Below are positions 1-6,165 of a stretch of 6,165 nt of DNA, one piece after another. The notes beneath the pieces were generated by a model, which made no database searches, was not told the DNA's origin, and saw only the letters and a program-made list of their open reading frames with translations. The translations under genes and the position numbers were made by a program. How positions within the stretch are numbered: position 1 is the first letter of the stretch; each line of letters starts with the position of its first letter. Source of the stretch: Pseudomonadota bacterium (GTDB lineage: Bacteria; Pseudomonadota; Alphaproteobacteria; Rhizobiales; Xanthobacteraceae); the NCBI GenBank assembly GCA_021823875.1, contig JAKAMD010000216.1:1-6165 (forward strand). The letters are read 5' to 3'.

Positions 1-58
1 GACCGGCCGTTCAGCCAAGCGTCCACGCTGTGGCCATATTAGCCGGTTATCGAGCTTA

Positions 59-67
59 TGCTATAAT
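59..67 (+). promoter_or_regulatory. Extended -10 promoter element upstream of the lipoprotein operon
   Basis: Bases 59-67 read TGCTATAAT, a perfect TATAAT -10 hexamer (62-67) preceded by the TGn extended -10 motif. The best-spaced -35 candidate is TTAGCC at 39-44 with a 17-base spacer; it matches TTGACA at only three of six positions, as expected for a promoter that leans on the extended -10. Transcription would start near base 74, giving a leader of about 47 bases before the GTG at 121. In such GC-rich DNA a perfect TATAAT is unlikely by chance, and it lies directly upstream of the first gene of a co-directional run. No operator or riboswitch-like structure is evident in the leader. Confidence 0.6.
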
Positions 68-120
68 TCGTTGAGTCTGCTTTAATTTCCCGTTCCGGCC
101 CGGATACGAGTAGAAACACG

Positions 121-501
121 GTGCGCGTCCTCGAACGATCGATCCTGGCCGCCTTGGCCGCCTTGGCCGCCCTTGCCGTCGCGCTGGCGGGCTGTTCGGC
201 GTCCTCCGTGATGGAACGGCTGCCGACCGCCGCGGGTGGCCTGCCGGAAGGTGTGCCGGCTGCGCCGACGACGCCTTATGTCTACCCGGCCGTGCACGAC
301 GTGCCGCCACCACGAGCGGACAAGCCGCTCACCGACGAACAGCAGGTCAAGCTGGAAAAGGATCTGCAAACAGCCCGTGACCGGCTGGACCAAGAGAGAA
401 AGGCCGACCAGGCGGTCGACCAAAAGGAAGCGGCGCAAGCCAAAAAGCAGGCCGAAAAGCCTAAAAAGCCGGAGACCGCTGGCGCCGGTGAAAACCCGTG
501 A
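121..501 (+). CDS. Small uncharacterised lipoprotein with charged helical tail
   Basis: This 126-residue protein is predicted to be a lipid-anchored envelope protein of unknown function. A basic N-terminus (Arg2, Arg6) leads into an Ala/Leu-rich hydrophobic segment (residues 8-23) and a lipobox LAGC at 22-25, so signal peptidase II would cleave before Cys25. The residue after Cys is Ser, which in Lol sorting rules known from enterobacteria favours the outer membrane. Residues 35-70 are Pro-rich and include PYVYPAVHDVPPPR (52-65), which resembles a motif I recall in small hypothetical lipoproteins of Bradyrhizobium relatives. Residues 72-113 are rich in Lys, Glu, Gln, Asp and Ala and look like a long helix or coiled coil; the last 13 residues look disordered. 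The GTG start is chosen because no in-frame start upstream gives a better signal peptide; the ribosome site is weak (GAG at 108-110). The gene ends with TGA followed at once by in-frame TAA. It precedes the aminotransferase gene by 70 bases and probably shares its transcript. Confidence 0.8.
   Translation: MRVLERSILAALAALAALAVALAGCSASSVMERLPTAAGGLPEGVPAAPTTPYVYPAVHDVPPPRADKPLTDEQQVKLEKDLQTARDRLDQERKADQAVDQKEAAQAKKQAEKPKKPETAGAGENP
148..174 (+). repeat. Three tandem 9-base units inside the lipoprotein signal peptide
   Basis: GCCGCCTTG occurs at 148-156 and 157-165, followed by an imperfect third copy GCCGCCCTT at 166-174. The units encode Ala-Ala-Leu three times in the hydrophobic core of the signal peptide. 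Because the unit is a multiple of three, slippage would lengthen or shorten the hydrophobic core without shifting the frame. Confidence 0.75.
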
Positions 502-571
502 TAAAAGCCAGCCCGGGGATTGTGCCCTCGCCCTTGAGAGGCCGGGGCGCTGACGTGAAGGTCCAGAACCG

Positions 572-1789
572 ATGGAAGAATTCTACCGCATCCGCCGACT
601 GCCGCCTTATGTGTTCGAAGAGGTGAACCGGGCCAAGGCGCGCGCACGCAACGCCGGGGCGGACATCATCGATCTCGGCATGGGCAATCCCGACCTGCCG
701 GCACCTCAGCACGTGCTCGATAAGCTCAAGGAGACGCTGGGCAAGCCGCGCACCGACCGCTATTCGGCCTCGCGCGGCATTCCCGGCCTGCGCCGCGCCC
801 AGGCGGCCTATTACGAGCGCCGCTTCGGCGTGAAGCTCAATCCGGAGACGCAGATCGTCACTACGCTCGGCTCCAAGGAAGGCTTTGCCAACGTAGCGCA
901 GGCGATCACCGCGCCCGGCGACGTGGTGCTGGTGCCCAATCCGAGCTACCCGATCCACGCCTTCGGCTTCCTGATGGCCGGCGGCACCATCCGCGGGGTG
1001 CCCTCGGAGCCGACGCCGAACTTCTTCCACACGCTGGAACGCGCGATCGTGCATTCGATCCCCAAGCCGATCGCGGTGGTGGTGTGCTATCCGGCCAATC
1101 CGACCGCTTACGTCGCGAGCATCGATTTCTACAAGGACTTGGTCGCCTTTGCGAAGAAGCACAACATCCTGGTGCTTTCCGATCTCGCTTATGCCGAGGT
1201 CTATTTCGACGGCCATCCGCCGCCGTCGCTGTTGCAGGTGCCGGGCGCGATGGACATCGCGGTCGAGTTCACCTCGATGTCGAAGACCTTCTCGATGCCG
1301 GGCTGGCGCATCGGCTTCGCGGTCGGCAACGAGCGCATCATCGCGGCGCTGGCGCGGGTGAAGTCCTATCTCGACTACGGCGCCTTCACACCGATCCAGG
1401 TGGCGGCGACCGCCGCGCTCAACGGGCCGGATGACTGCATCAAGGAGATGCGCGACATCTACCGCAAGCGCCGCGACGTGCTGGTGGAAAGCTTCGGTCG
1501 CGCCGGCTGGCAAGTGGCAAGCCCGCGCGCCTCGATGTTCGCCTGGACGCCGATCCCCGAGCCGTTCAAGGAACTGGGCAGCGTGGAGTTCTCCAAGCTG
1601 CTGGTGGAGAAGGCCGAGATCGCAGTCTCGCCGGGCATCGGCTTCGGCGAATACGGCGAAGGCTACGTCCGCATCGCGCTGGTGGAGAACGAGCAGCGGA
1701 TCCGACAGGCGGCGCGCAGCGTCCGCCGCTTCCTTGAATCTGCGCCGGAACAGTTGCACAACGTGGTTCCTCTCGCCAACAGACGCTGA
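572..1789 (+). CDS. alaC: PLP aminotransferase, AlaC family (glutamate-pyruvate type)
   Basis: This 405-residue fold-type I aminotransferase should transfer an amino group between alanine/glutamate and their keto acids in the cytoplasm. It matches E. coli AlaC, as I remember that sequence, over its whole length: RLPPYVF near the N-terminus, SRGIPGLRRA, GSKEG, PNPSYPIH, KSYLDYGAFTP and SPGIGFG. Expected catalytic residues are present: Asn176 in NPTA and Asp204 with Tyr207 in DLAYAE (cofactor ring contacts), Lys238 in SMSKTFSMPGWR (Schiff base), Arg246 (cofactor phosphate) and Arg367 in GYVRIAL (substrate carboxylate). The ATG at 572 has TGAAGG at 556-561, ten bases upstream. Length is normal (E. 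coli AlaC is about 412). Databases often call the alphaproteobacterial members LL-diaminopimelate aminotransferase (DapL); the resemblance to AlaC makes alanine synthesis more likely, though substrate cannot be settled from sequence. It is followed 23 bases later by hom, so co-transcription is likely. Confidence 0.9.
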   Translation: MEEFYRIRRLPPYVFEEVNRAKARARNAGADIIDLGMGNPDLPAPQHVLDKLKETLGKPRTDRYSASRGIPGLRRAQAAYYERRFGVKLNPETQIVTTLGSKEGFANVAQAITAPGDVVLVPNPSYPIHAFGFLMAGGTIRGVPSEPTPNFFHTLERAIVHSIPKPIAVVVCYPANPTAYVASIDFYKDLVAFAKKHNILVLSDLAYAEVYFDGHPPPSLLQVPGAMDIAVEFTSMSKTFSMPGWRIGFAVGNERIIAALARVKSYLDYGAFTPIQVAATAALNGPDDCIKEMRDIYRKRRDVLVESFGRAGWQVASPRASMFAWTPIPEPFKELGSVEFSKLLVEKAEIAVSPGIGFGEYGEGYVRIALVENEQRIRQAARSVRRFLESAPEQLHNVVPLANRR

Positions 1790-1812
1790 TCGTCCAACAC
1801 AAGTAACCTTCG

Positions 1813-3126
1813 ATGGCTGCTCCCTTGAAACTCGGCGTCGCCGGCTTGGGCAATGTCGGCGCCGTCCTCGTGGCCCTGGTGGCAAGGCAACGCAACGACC
1901 TGGCCATTCGTTGCGGCCGGCCGATAGAGGTCGTGGCCGTTTCGGCGCGCTCGCGCAAAAAGAATCGCGGCGTCGACCTCAAGAACGTGAAATGGTTCGC
2001 CGATCCGGTGACGCTGGCGCGCTCGGCCGAGATTGACGTTTTCGTCGAACTGATCGGCGGCGCCGGAGGTGTGGCCAAGGCTGCGGTCGAAGCCGCGCTC
2101 GCCGCTGGCAAATCGGTGGTGACCGCCAACAAGGCGCTGCTCGCCGCGCATGGCGTCAAGCTCGCGGCGCTGGCCGAGAGCAACAGCGTCGCGCTCAATT
2201 TCGAAGCGTCGGCGGCAGCCGCGATCCCGATCGTGAAGACGCTGCGCGATGGCTTGGCCGGCAATCGCGTGACGCGTCTCTACGGCATCCTCAACGGCAC
2301 CTGTAATTACATCCTCACCAAGATGGAGCAGGAGCAGATTCCGTTCGCGCAGTGTTTGGCGGAGGCGCAGCGGCTCGGCTATGCCGAGGCCGATCCGACT
2401 TTCGATATCGAAGGCCACGATACCGCGCAGAAGCTCTCGATCCTCGCTTCGCTGGCCTTCGGCACGCGGGTCGACGAGAGCGCCATCTATGTGGAAGGCA
2501 TTTCCTCGATTCAGCCGGCCGATCTCGCATCCGCCGACGAGCTCGGCTATCGCGTCAAGCTGTTGGGCGTCGCGGTGCGCACGCCCAAAGGCATCGAGCA
2601 GCGCGTGCATCCAACTATGGTGCGCAAGGACTCGGCCATCGCTCAGGTGATGGGCGTCACCAATGCCGTGACCATCGATGCCGAGGGGCTCAATCCGCTG
2701 ACCCTGGTCGGTCCGGGCGCTGGCGGGATGGCGACCGCCTCGGCGGTGCTTTCCGACATTGCCGAGATCGCGCGCGGCCTGAGAGTGGCCCCCTTCGGGC
2801 GTCCGGCCGGGCGGCTCGCAGCGGTGCGCAAGGCACCCATGCAACGGCACGAGGGCGGCTATTACATCCGGCTGTTGGCGCGCGACCGGCCCGGGACCGC
2901 GGCCACCATCGCCAAGCGATTGGCGGAACAGAACATTTCGCTCGAATCGATCGTGCAGCGGCACGACCAGCGCACGCCTGGGCCGAACGGGAAGGGCCGC
3001 GCCGTCCCCGTTATTCTCATCACCTATGCGACAGCTGAGGATGCCGTGCGCAAGGCCCTTGCGGCGGTGGGGCGCGATAGGGTGATCTCTGGCCGGCCGC
3101 AGGTGATCCGGATCGAGAAGAACTGA
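1813..3126 (+). CDS. hom: Homoserine dehydrogenase, monofunctional with ACT domain
   Basis: This 437-residue cytoplasmic enzyme reduces L-aspartate 4-semialdehyde to L-homoserine with NAD(P)H, the branch toward threonine and methionine. The N-terminal Rossmann domain carries GLGNVG at 11-16, and TANKALLA has Asn106-Lys107 at the active-site edge. The catalytic domain has the family signature NGTCNYIL at 161-168, and GYAEADPTFDIEGHDTAQK (189-207) aligns with yeast Hom6: Glu192, Asp198, Asp203 and Lys207 correspond to Glu208, Asp214, Asp219 and catalytic Lys223, with identical spacing. An ACT domain spans roughly 349-430 (GYYIRLLARDRPG then ISLESIVQR), which in this family usually mediates threonine feedback inhibition. 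Full length for the ACT-bearing class. There is no fused aspartokinase. The ATG at 1813 fits the GxGxxG position, but no clear Shine-Dalgarno precedes it; with only 23 bases separating it from the aminotransferase stop, coupled translation is plausible. No thrB or thrC lies in the window. Confidence 0.97.
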   Translation: MAAPLKLGVAGLGNVGAVLVALVARQRNDLAIRCGRPIEVVAVSARSRKKNRGVDLKNVKWFADPVTLARSAEIDVFVELIGGAGGVAKAAVEAALAAGKSVVTANKALLAAHGVKLAALAESNSVALNFEASAAAAIPIVKTLRDGLAGNRVTRLYGILNGTCNYILTKMEQEQIPFAQCLAEAQRLGYAEADPTFDIEGHDTAQKLSILASLAFGTRVDESAIYVEGISSIQPADLASADELGYRVKLLGVAVRTPKGIEQRVHPTMVRKDSAIAQVMGVTNAVTIDAEGLNPLTLVGPGAGGMATASAVLSDIAEIARGLRVAPFGRPAGRLAAVRKAPMQRHEGGYYIRLLARDRPGTAATIAKRLAEQNISLESIVQRHDQRTPGPNGKGRAVPVILITYATAEDAVRKALAAVGRDRVISGRPQVIRIEKN

Positions 3127-3165
3127 TTGAGGCGGCAGGTATCGGCATGAGGCCGGGTCTTTTGC

Positions 3166-3173
3166 GAGGGGAG
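3166..3173 (+). promoter_or_regulatory. Strong Shine-Dalgarno for glpX
   Basis: GAGGGGAG at 3166-3173 lies eight bases before the ATG at 3182 and is the strongest ribosome binding site in the window. It fixes the glpX start and implies independent, efficient translation, in contrast to the weak sites before the lipoprotein, hom and recJ genes. Confidence 0.75.
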
Positions 3174-3181
3174 CGTCAACG

Positions 3182-4174
3182 ATGTCGTCGATTACCGTTC
3201 AGCCCGAACTGCTGATCGAGCGAATTCTCACTTTGGAAATCGTGCGCGTGACTGAACGCGCGGCGGTTTCTTCCGCTCGTTTGCGCGGGCATGGGCAGGA
3301 GAAGGCAGCCGACAAAGCGGCGGTCGACGCCATGCGGCGTGAACTCAACCGGCTGCCGATCGACGGTACGGTGGTGATCGGCGAGGGCGAACTCGACGAG
3401 GCGCCGATGCTGTTCATCGGTGAACAGGTCGGCACCAAGAACGGCCTGAAAGTGGATATCGCCGTCGATCCCCTGGAAGGCACCACGCTGTGCGCCAAGA
3501 ACATGCCGGGCGCCATTGCGACCCTCGCCATGGCCGAAGCCGGCACGCTGCTGCACGCCCCCGACGTCTACATGGACAAGATCGCCATCGGCCCCGGCTA
3601 TCCCAAGGGGGTGATCGATCTCGACGCGCCGCCGGAAGAAAACATCCTCAATCTGGCCAAAGCGAAGGGCGTGAAGCCGGAAGGCATCACCGCCATTCTG
3701 CTTGATCGGCCGCGTCACGCCGACATCATTGCGGCCGTGCGCAAGACGGGCGCCGCGGTCAGCTTGATCAGCGACGGCGACGTCGCCGGCGTGATCCATT
3801 GTGCCGAGCCGAAGACCGGCATCGACATCTATCTCGGCATCGGCGGCGCGCCGGAAGGCGTGCTGGCGGCGGCAGCGCTGCGTTGCATCGGCGGGCAGAT
3901 GCAGACCCGTCTCATCCTGGATACCGAGGAGCGGCGCGAGCGGTCGCTCAAGATGGGCATCAAGGACCCGAGGAAAAAGTACGAGATTGAGGACATGGTG
4001 AAAGGCGACTGTCTGTTCGCCGCCACCGGGGTGACCACCGGCGCCATGCTGGACGGCGTCAAGTTCGGCAAGGATGTAATCGAGACCGACACGGTGGTGA
4101 TGCGTTCGGTCACCGGCACGGTGCGCCGCGTGCGCGCCGAGCACCGCGAGCTCTCCAAGTTTCATCTCGATTGA
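3182..4174 (+). CDS. glpX: Fructose-1,6-bisphosphatase class II (GlpX)
   Basis: This 330-residue cytoplasmic enzyme removes the 1-phosphate of fructose 1,6-bisphosphate, serving gluconeogenesis and, in autotrophic or methylotrophic relatives, the Calvin cycle (where homologues may also act on sedoheptulose 1,7-bisphosphate). The metal and substrate residues known from E. coli GlpX are all present: Asp44 (E. coli Asp33), Glu68 in GEGELDEAP (Glu57), Asp96 and Glu99 in VDPLEGT (Asp85, Glu88), and Glu225 in GIGGAPEG (Glu213). SDGDVAG at 197-203 is another family hallmark. Length is normal for the family. The start is set by the strong ribosome site at 3166-3173. It lies 55 bases after hom and probably shares its transcript. 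A perfect hairpin begins within its stop codon. No Calvin-cycle genes are in the window, so a specific autotrophic role cannot be inferred. Confidence 0.96.
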   Translation: MSSITVQPELLIERILTLEIVRVTERAAVSSARLRGHGQEKAADKAAVDAMRRELNRLPIDGTVVIGEGELDEAPMLFIGEQVGTKNGLKVDIAVDPLEGTTLCAKNMPGAIATLAMAEAGTLLHAPDVYMDKIAIGPGYPKGVIDLDAPPEENILNLAKAKGVKPEGITAILLDRPRHADIIAAVRKTGAAVSLISDGDVAGVIHCAEPKTGIDIYLGIGGAPEGVLAAAALRCIGGQMQTRLILDTEERRERSLKMGIKDPRKKYEIEDMVKGDCLFAATGVTTGAMLDGVKFGKDVIETDTVVMRSVTGTVRRVRAEHRELSKFHLD

Positions 4175-4194
4175 CGCCGGCCGTCGCCGGCGTT
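4173..4194 (+). terminator. GC-rich stem-loop at the glpX stop codon, possible terminator or mRNA 3' end
   Basis: ACGCCGGC (4174-4181) and GCCGGCGT (4186-4193) form a perfect 8-bp stem with a four-base loop CGTC; G4173 and T4194 can add a G-U pair. The stem starts within the TGA stop (4172-4174). No T-tract follows (the next bases are CGGATC), so it is not a classical intrinsic terminator. It could act as a 3' stabiliser, a weak attenuator before recJ, or a Rho-assisted end. GC-rich DNA does make chance stems, but the exact match and placement at a gene end favour a real structure. Confidence 0.45.
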
Positions 4195-4290
4195 CGGATC
4201 GACAACGCGTATCAAGCGTATCGCACATTGCGTTGGTAACGCCGGCGCGCCCGCATGGGTGCGCGGGCTAAACGAAATGGCGGACCCGGC
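4175..4290. other. glpX-recJ junction with hairpins and a short direct repeat
   Basis: This gap of 80 to 116 bases, depending on the recJ start, is the longest in the gene run. Besides the hairpin at 4173-4194 it holds a 7-base direct repeat GCGTATC (4207-4213 and 4216-4222) and a second stem, GCCCGC (4249-4254) with GCGGGC (4263-4268), whose eight-base loop contains the ATG at 4255. I see no convincing -35/-10 pair for a separate recJ promoter, but alphaproteobacterial promoters are poorly conserved, so one cannot be excluded. Confidence 0.4.
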
Positions 4291-6108
4291 ATGGCGGCAT
4301 CGGCGGCAGCGGCATTGAGCGGCGGCGAGGGCAGCTTCCTCGGCGTCAGCCGCTCGGCCTTAGGCCGCGCCTGGCGTGACCGGTTGGATGCGCGCGGGCA
4401 GGCGCGCGCGCTGGCGATCGCGCAACGGCACGGACTGCCGGAGCTGCTGGCGCGCGTTCTGGCCGGCCGCGGAATCGAAGCGGACGATGCGCTGGCTTAT
4501 CTCGACCCGACCGTGCGCCAGCTCTTGCCCGACCCGCACACGCTCACCGACATGGAAGCGGCGGCCACGCGTCTGGCACGAGCCGTGGAGAAGGGCGAGA
4601 CCGTCGCCATCTTCGGTGATTACGACGTCGACGGCGCCACCGCCTCGGCGCTGCTCGCGCGCTATCTGCGGCAGTGTGGGCTCGATCCGATCGTGCACAT
4701 TCCGGATCGCATCTTCGAAGGCTATGGGCCGAACGTCGACGCGATCCGCTCTTTTGCCGAGCGCCGCATAACGCTGCTCGTCACCGTCGACTGCGGCACC
4801 ACCAGCCTGGAGACGCTGGCCGAAGCGCGCAAACTCGGCCTCGACACGCTGGTGATCGACCATCATCAGGCCGACGAGGAGCTGCCGGCGGCATGCGCCA
4901 TCGTCAATCCCAATCGCGCCGACGACATGTCGGGCCTCGGCCATCTCGCCGCGGTCGGGCTCATCTTCATCGCGCTGGTGGCGCTCAGCCGGACCTTGCG
5001 CCAACGCGGATTCTGGAGCGGCGCGCGACCGGAGCCGGACCTGCTCGCGGCGCTGCATCTGGTCGCGCTCGGCACCGTGGCCGACGTGGTGCCGCTCACC
5101 GGCTTGAACCGCGCCTTCGTCGCCAAGGGGCTGATCGCGCTGCGCCAGCGACAGCATCCCGGTCTCACCGCGCTGATGGACGTGGCGCGGCTGTCGGGAC
5201 CGCCGGAAGCCTGGCATCTCGGTTTCCTGCTCGGCCCGCGCATCAATGCCGGCGGCCGCATCGGCCGCGCCGATCTGGGCGCGCGGCTGCTGCTCGAGGA
5301 AGACCCCACCGAATGCGCGCGCATTGCCGGCGAGCTCGACCGGCTCAACACCGAGCGGCGGGCGATTGAACAGGCGACGGTGGCCGAAGCGGAAGCCGAG
5401 GCGCTGGCGGCGCTCGGTCTGGAGGAAAAAGGCGCGGTGGTGGTGACCGCGCAGCAGGGCTGGCATCCCGGCGTGGTCGGCCTGGTGGCGGCGCGGCTGA
5501 AGGAACGCTATGGCCGGCCGGCGTTTGCCATCGCGCTCGAGCGCGGCGGCATCGGCACCGGGTCGGGGCGTTCGATTGCCGGCGTCGATCTCGGCCGCGC
5601 GGTGCGTCAGGCGGTGCACGAGGGACTGTTGGTGAAGGGCGGCGGCCACGCCATGGCGGCCGGGATCACGCTCAAGCAGGACGCGCTCGGCGCCTTCCGC
5701 GCTTTCCTGGAAGACGCGCTGGCGGCGAGCGTCGAAGCGGCGCGGCGCGAGCGTGCGCTTTTGATCGACGGTGCGGTGAGCGCCGGCGGTGCCGATCTCA
5801 AGCTGGTGGAACTACTGGCGCAGGCGGGGCCCTATGGCGCCGGCAACCCGGAGCCGCTCCTGGCGCTGCCAGCGCACACCATCGCCTATGCCGATCCGGT
5901 CGGCGAGAGCCACATCCGCGTGCGCCTCAAATCCGGCGACGGCAAATTCCTGACCGGCATCGCGTTCCGCGCGGTGGGCACGCCGCTCGGCCAGGCGCTG
6001 TTGGACAATCGCGGCCGGCCGATGCATGTGGCCGGCAATCTGGCGATCGACCGCTGGCAGGGCGAGGCGCGCGTGCAGATGCGGCTTGCGGATGCGGCGG
6101 TTACATAG
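4255..6108 (+). CDS. recJ: Single-stranded-DNA-specific exonuclease RecJ
   Basis: RecJ degrades single-stranded DNA 5' to 3' and acts in RecFOR recombination, mismatch repair and base excision repair. The DHH phosphoesterase domain shows GDYDVDG at 121-127 (Asp122, Asp124, Asp126), VDCG with Asp179, the namesake Asp202-His203-His204, and GTVADVVP at 273-280 with Asp277: the metal-binding motifs I to IV. GPRINAGGRIGRADLG follows, then a DHHA1 domain ending in GGGHAMAAG at 462-470, and an OB-like C-terminal domain from about residue 515 (AGPYGAGNPEP, then GIAFRAVG and HVAGNLAIDRWQG) for DNA binding. At 617 residues it is slightly longer than E. coli RecJ (577). The start is uncertain: the ATG at 4255 lacks a ribosome site and sits in a hairpin loop, while the in-frame ATG at 4291 (605 residues) has a weak GGCGGA at 4279-4284. 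Conserved sequence starts only at about FLGVSRS (residue 28), so both remain possible. Confidence 0.96.
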   Translation: MGARAKRNGGPGMAASAAAALSGGEGSFLGVSRSALGRAWRDRLDARGQARALAIAQRHGLPELLARVLAGRGIEADDALAYLDPTVRQLLPDPHTLTDMEAAATRLARAVEKGETVAIFGDYDVDGATASALLARYLRQCGLDPIVHIPDRIFEGYGPNVDAIRSFAERRITLLVTVDCGTTSLETLAEARKLGLDTLVIDHHQADEELPAACAIVNPNRADDMSGLGHLAAVGLIFIALVALSRTLRQRGFWSGARPEPDLLAALHLVALGTVADVVPLTGLNRAFVAKGLIALRQRQHPGLTALMDVARLSGPPEAWHLGFLLGPRINAGGRIGRADLGARLLLEEDPTECARIAGELDRLNTERRAIEQATVAEAEAEALAALGLEEKGAVVVTAQQGWHPGVVGLVAARLKERYGRPAFAIALERGGIGTGSGRSIAGVDLGRAVRQAVHEGLLVKGGGHAMAAGITLKQDALGAFRAFLEDALAASVEAARRERALLIDGAVSAGGADLKLVELLAQAGPYGAGNPEPLLALPAHTIAYADPVGESHIRVRLKSGDGKFLTGIAFRAVGTPLGQALLDNRGRPMHVAGNLAIDRWQGEARVQMRLADAAVT

Positions 6109-6165
6109 CCTAGCCGTGGCGGTCATCCGGGCGCGGCGTTGTGCGGTTTGGATTCATTCCGCGTC

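Noticed and set aside
1..26. Possible 5' part of a tRNA on the minus strand (reverse complement reads GGACGCTTGGCTGAACGGCC)
   Set aside because: It looks faintly like the acceptor and D-arm of a type II tRNA, but only 26 bases are present, the D-stem pairing does not work out convincingly, and no anticodon or T-arm is in the window.
1..42. Possible C-terminal tail of an upstream gene ending at TAG 40-42
   Set aside because: Fourteen codons are too few to recognise any protein, and all three forward frames stay open for a similar distance.
511..548. Imperfect hairpin between the lipoprotein and aminotransferase genes
   Set aside because: GCCCGG (511-516) pairs with CCGGGGC (542-548) only with a bulge and a loop of about 25 bases, and no T-tract follows; this is expected by chance in such GC-rich DNA.
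461..1885. 474-codon open frame on the minus strand opposite the aminotransferase gene
   Set aside because: Its product is an Arg/His/Asp-rich low-complexity string with no recognisable domain, the usual antisense shadow of a GC-rich gene; the + strand frame has complete catalytic motifs.
1663..2964. 433-codon minus-strand open frame opposite hom
   Set aside because: Same shadow composition, overlapping two real genes, with no motif or plausible start signal.
3176..4228. 350-codon minus-strand open frame opposite glpX
   Set aside because: It mirrors the whole of glpX, is rich in His, Arg, Asp and Gly, and resembles no family.
4360..5649. 429-codon minus-strand open frame opposite recJ
   Set aside because: Antisense shadow: low-complexity Arg/Gln/His-rich product, and the + strand carries all RecJ motifs.
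6109..6165. Search for a terminator or next gene after recJ
   Set aside because: The 57 bases contain no convincing stem with T-tract, no ribosome site with start codon and no RNA gene signature.

Overview
The window is GC-rich and reads as a stretch of ordinary chromosome from an alphaproteobacterium, most likely of the Hyphomicrobiales (Bradyrhizobium/Xanthobacteraceae-like). This rests on codon use, on protein character, and on the gene order alaC-type aminotransferase, hom, glpX, recJ, which I recall as common in that order. Nothing suggests a mobile element, prophage, CRISPR array or RNA gene.

All five supported genes are on the + strand and fill almost the whole window. Bases 1-120 hold no supportable gene but contain a very good extended -10 promoter element at 59-67. 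A short, uncharacterised lipoprotein (121-501) follows, then a PLP aminotransferase of the AlaC family (572-1789), an ACT-domain homoserine dehydrogenase (1813-3126) and a class II fructose-1,6-bisphosphatase GlpX (3182-4174). A perfect 8-bp GC-rich hairpin starts inside the glpX stop codon. It is followed by a 5'-to-3' single-strand exonuclease RecJ (4255 or 4291 to 6108). The last 57 bases hold nothing recognisable.

The gaps between the first four genes (70, 23 and 55 bases) suggest one transcript starting near base 74. The hairpin after glpX may partly separate recJ from it. Functionally, the aminotransferase links alanine/glutamate metabolism, Hom commits aspartate semialdehyde to threonine and methionine, and GlpX serves gluconeogenesis or the Calvin cycle. 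RecJ is a DNA-repair housekeeping enzyme with no obvious metabolic link. The lipoprotein is the only gene without a known role.

I found no convincing new biological system. The findings below are modest: an orphan lipoprotein, start-site ambiguity at recJ, hairpins around the glpX-recJ junction, and a likely database naming problem for the aminotransferase.
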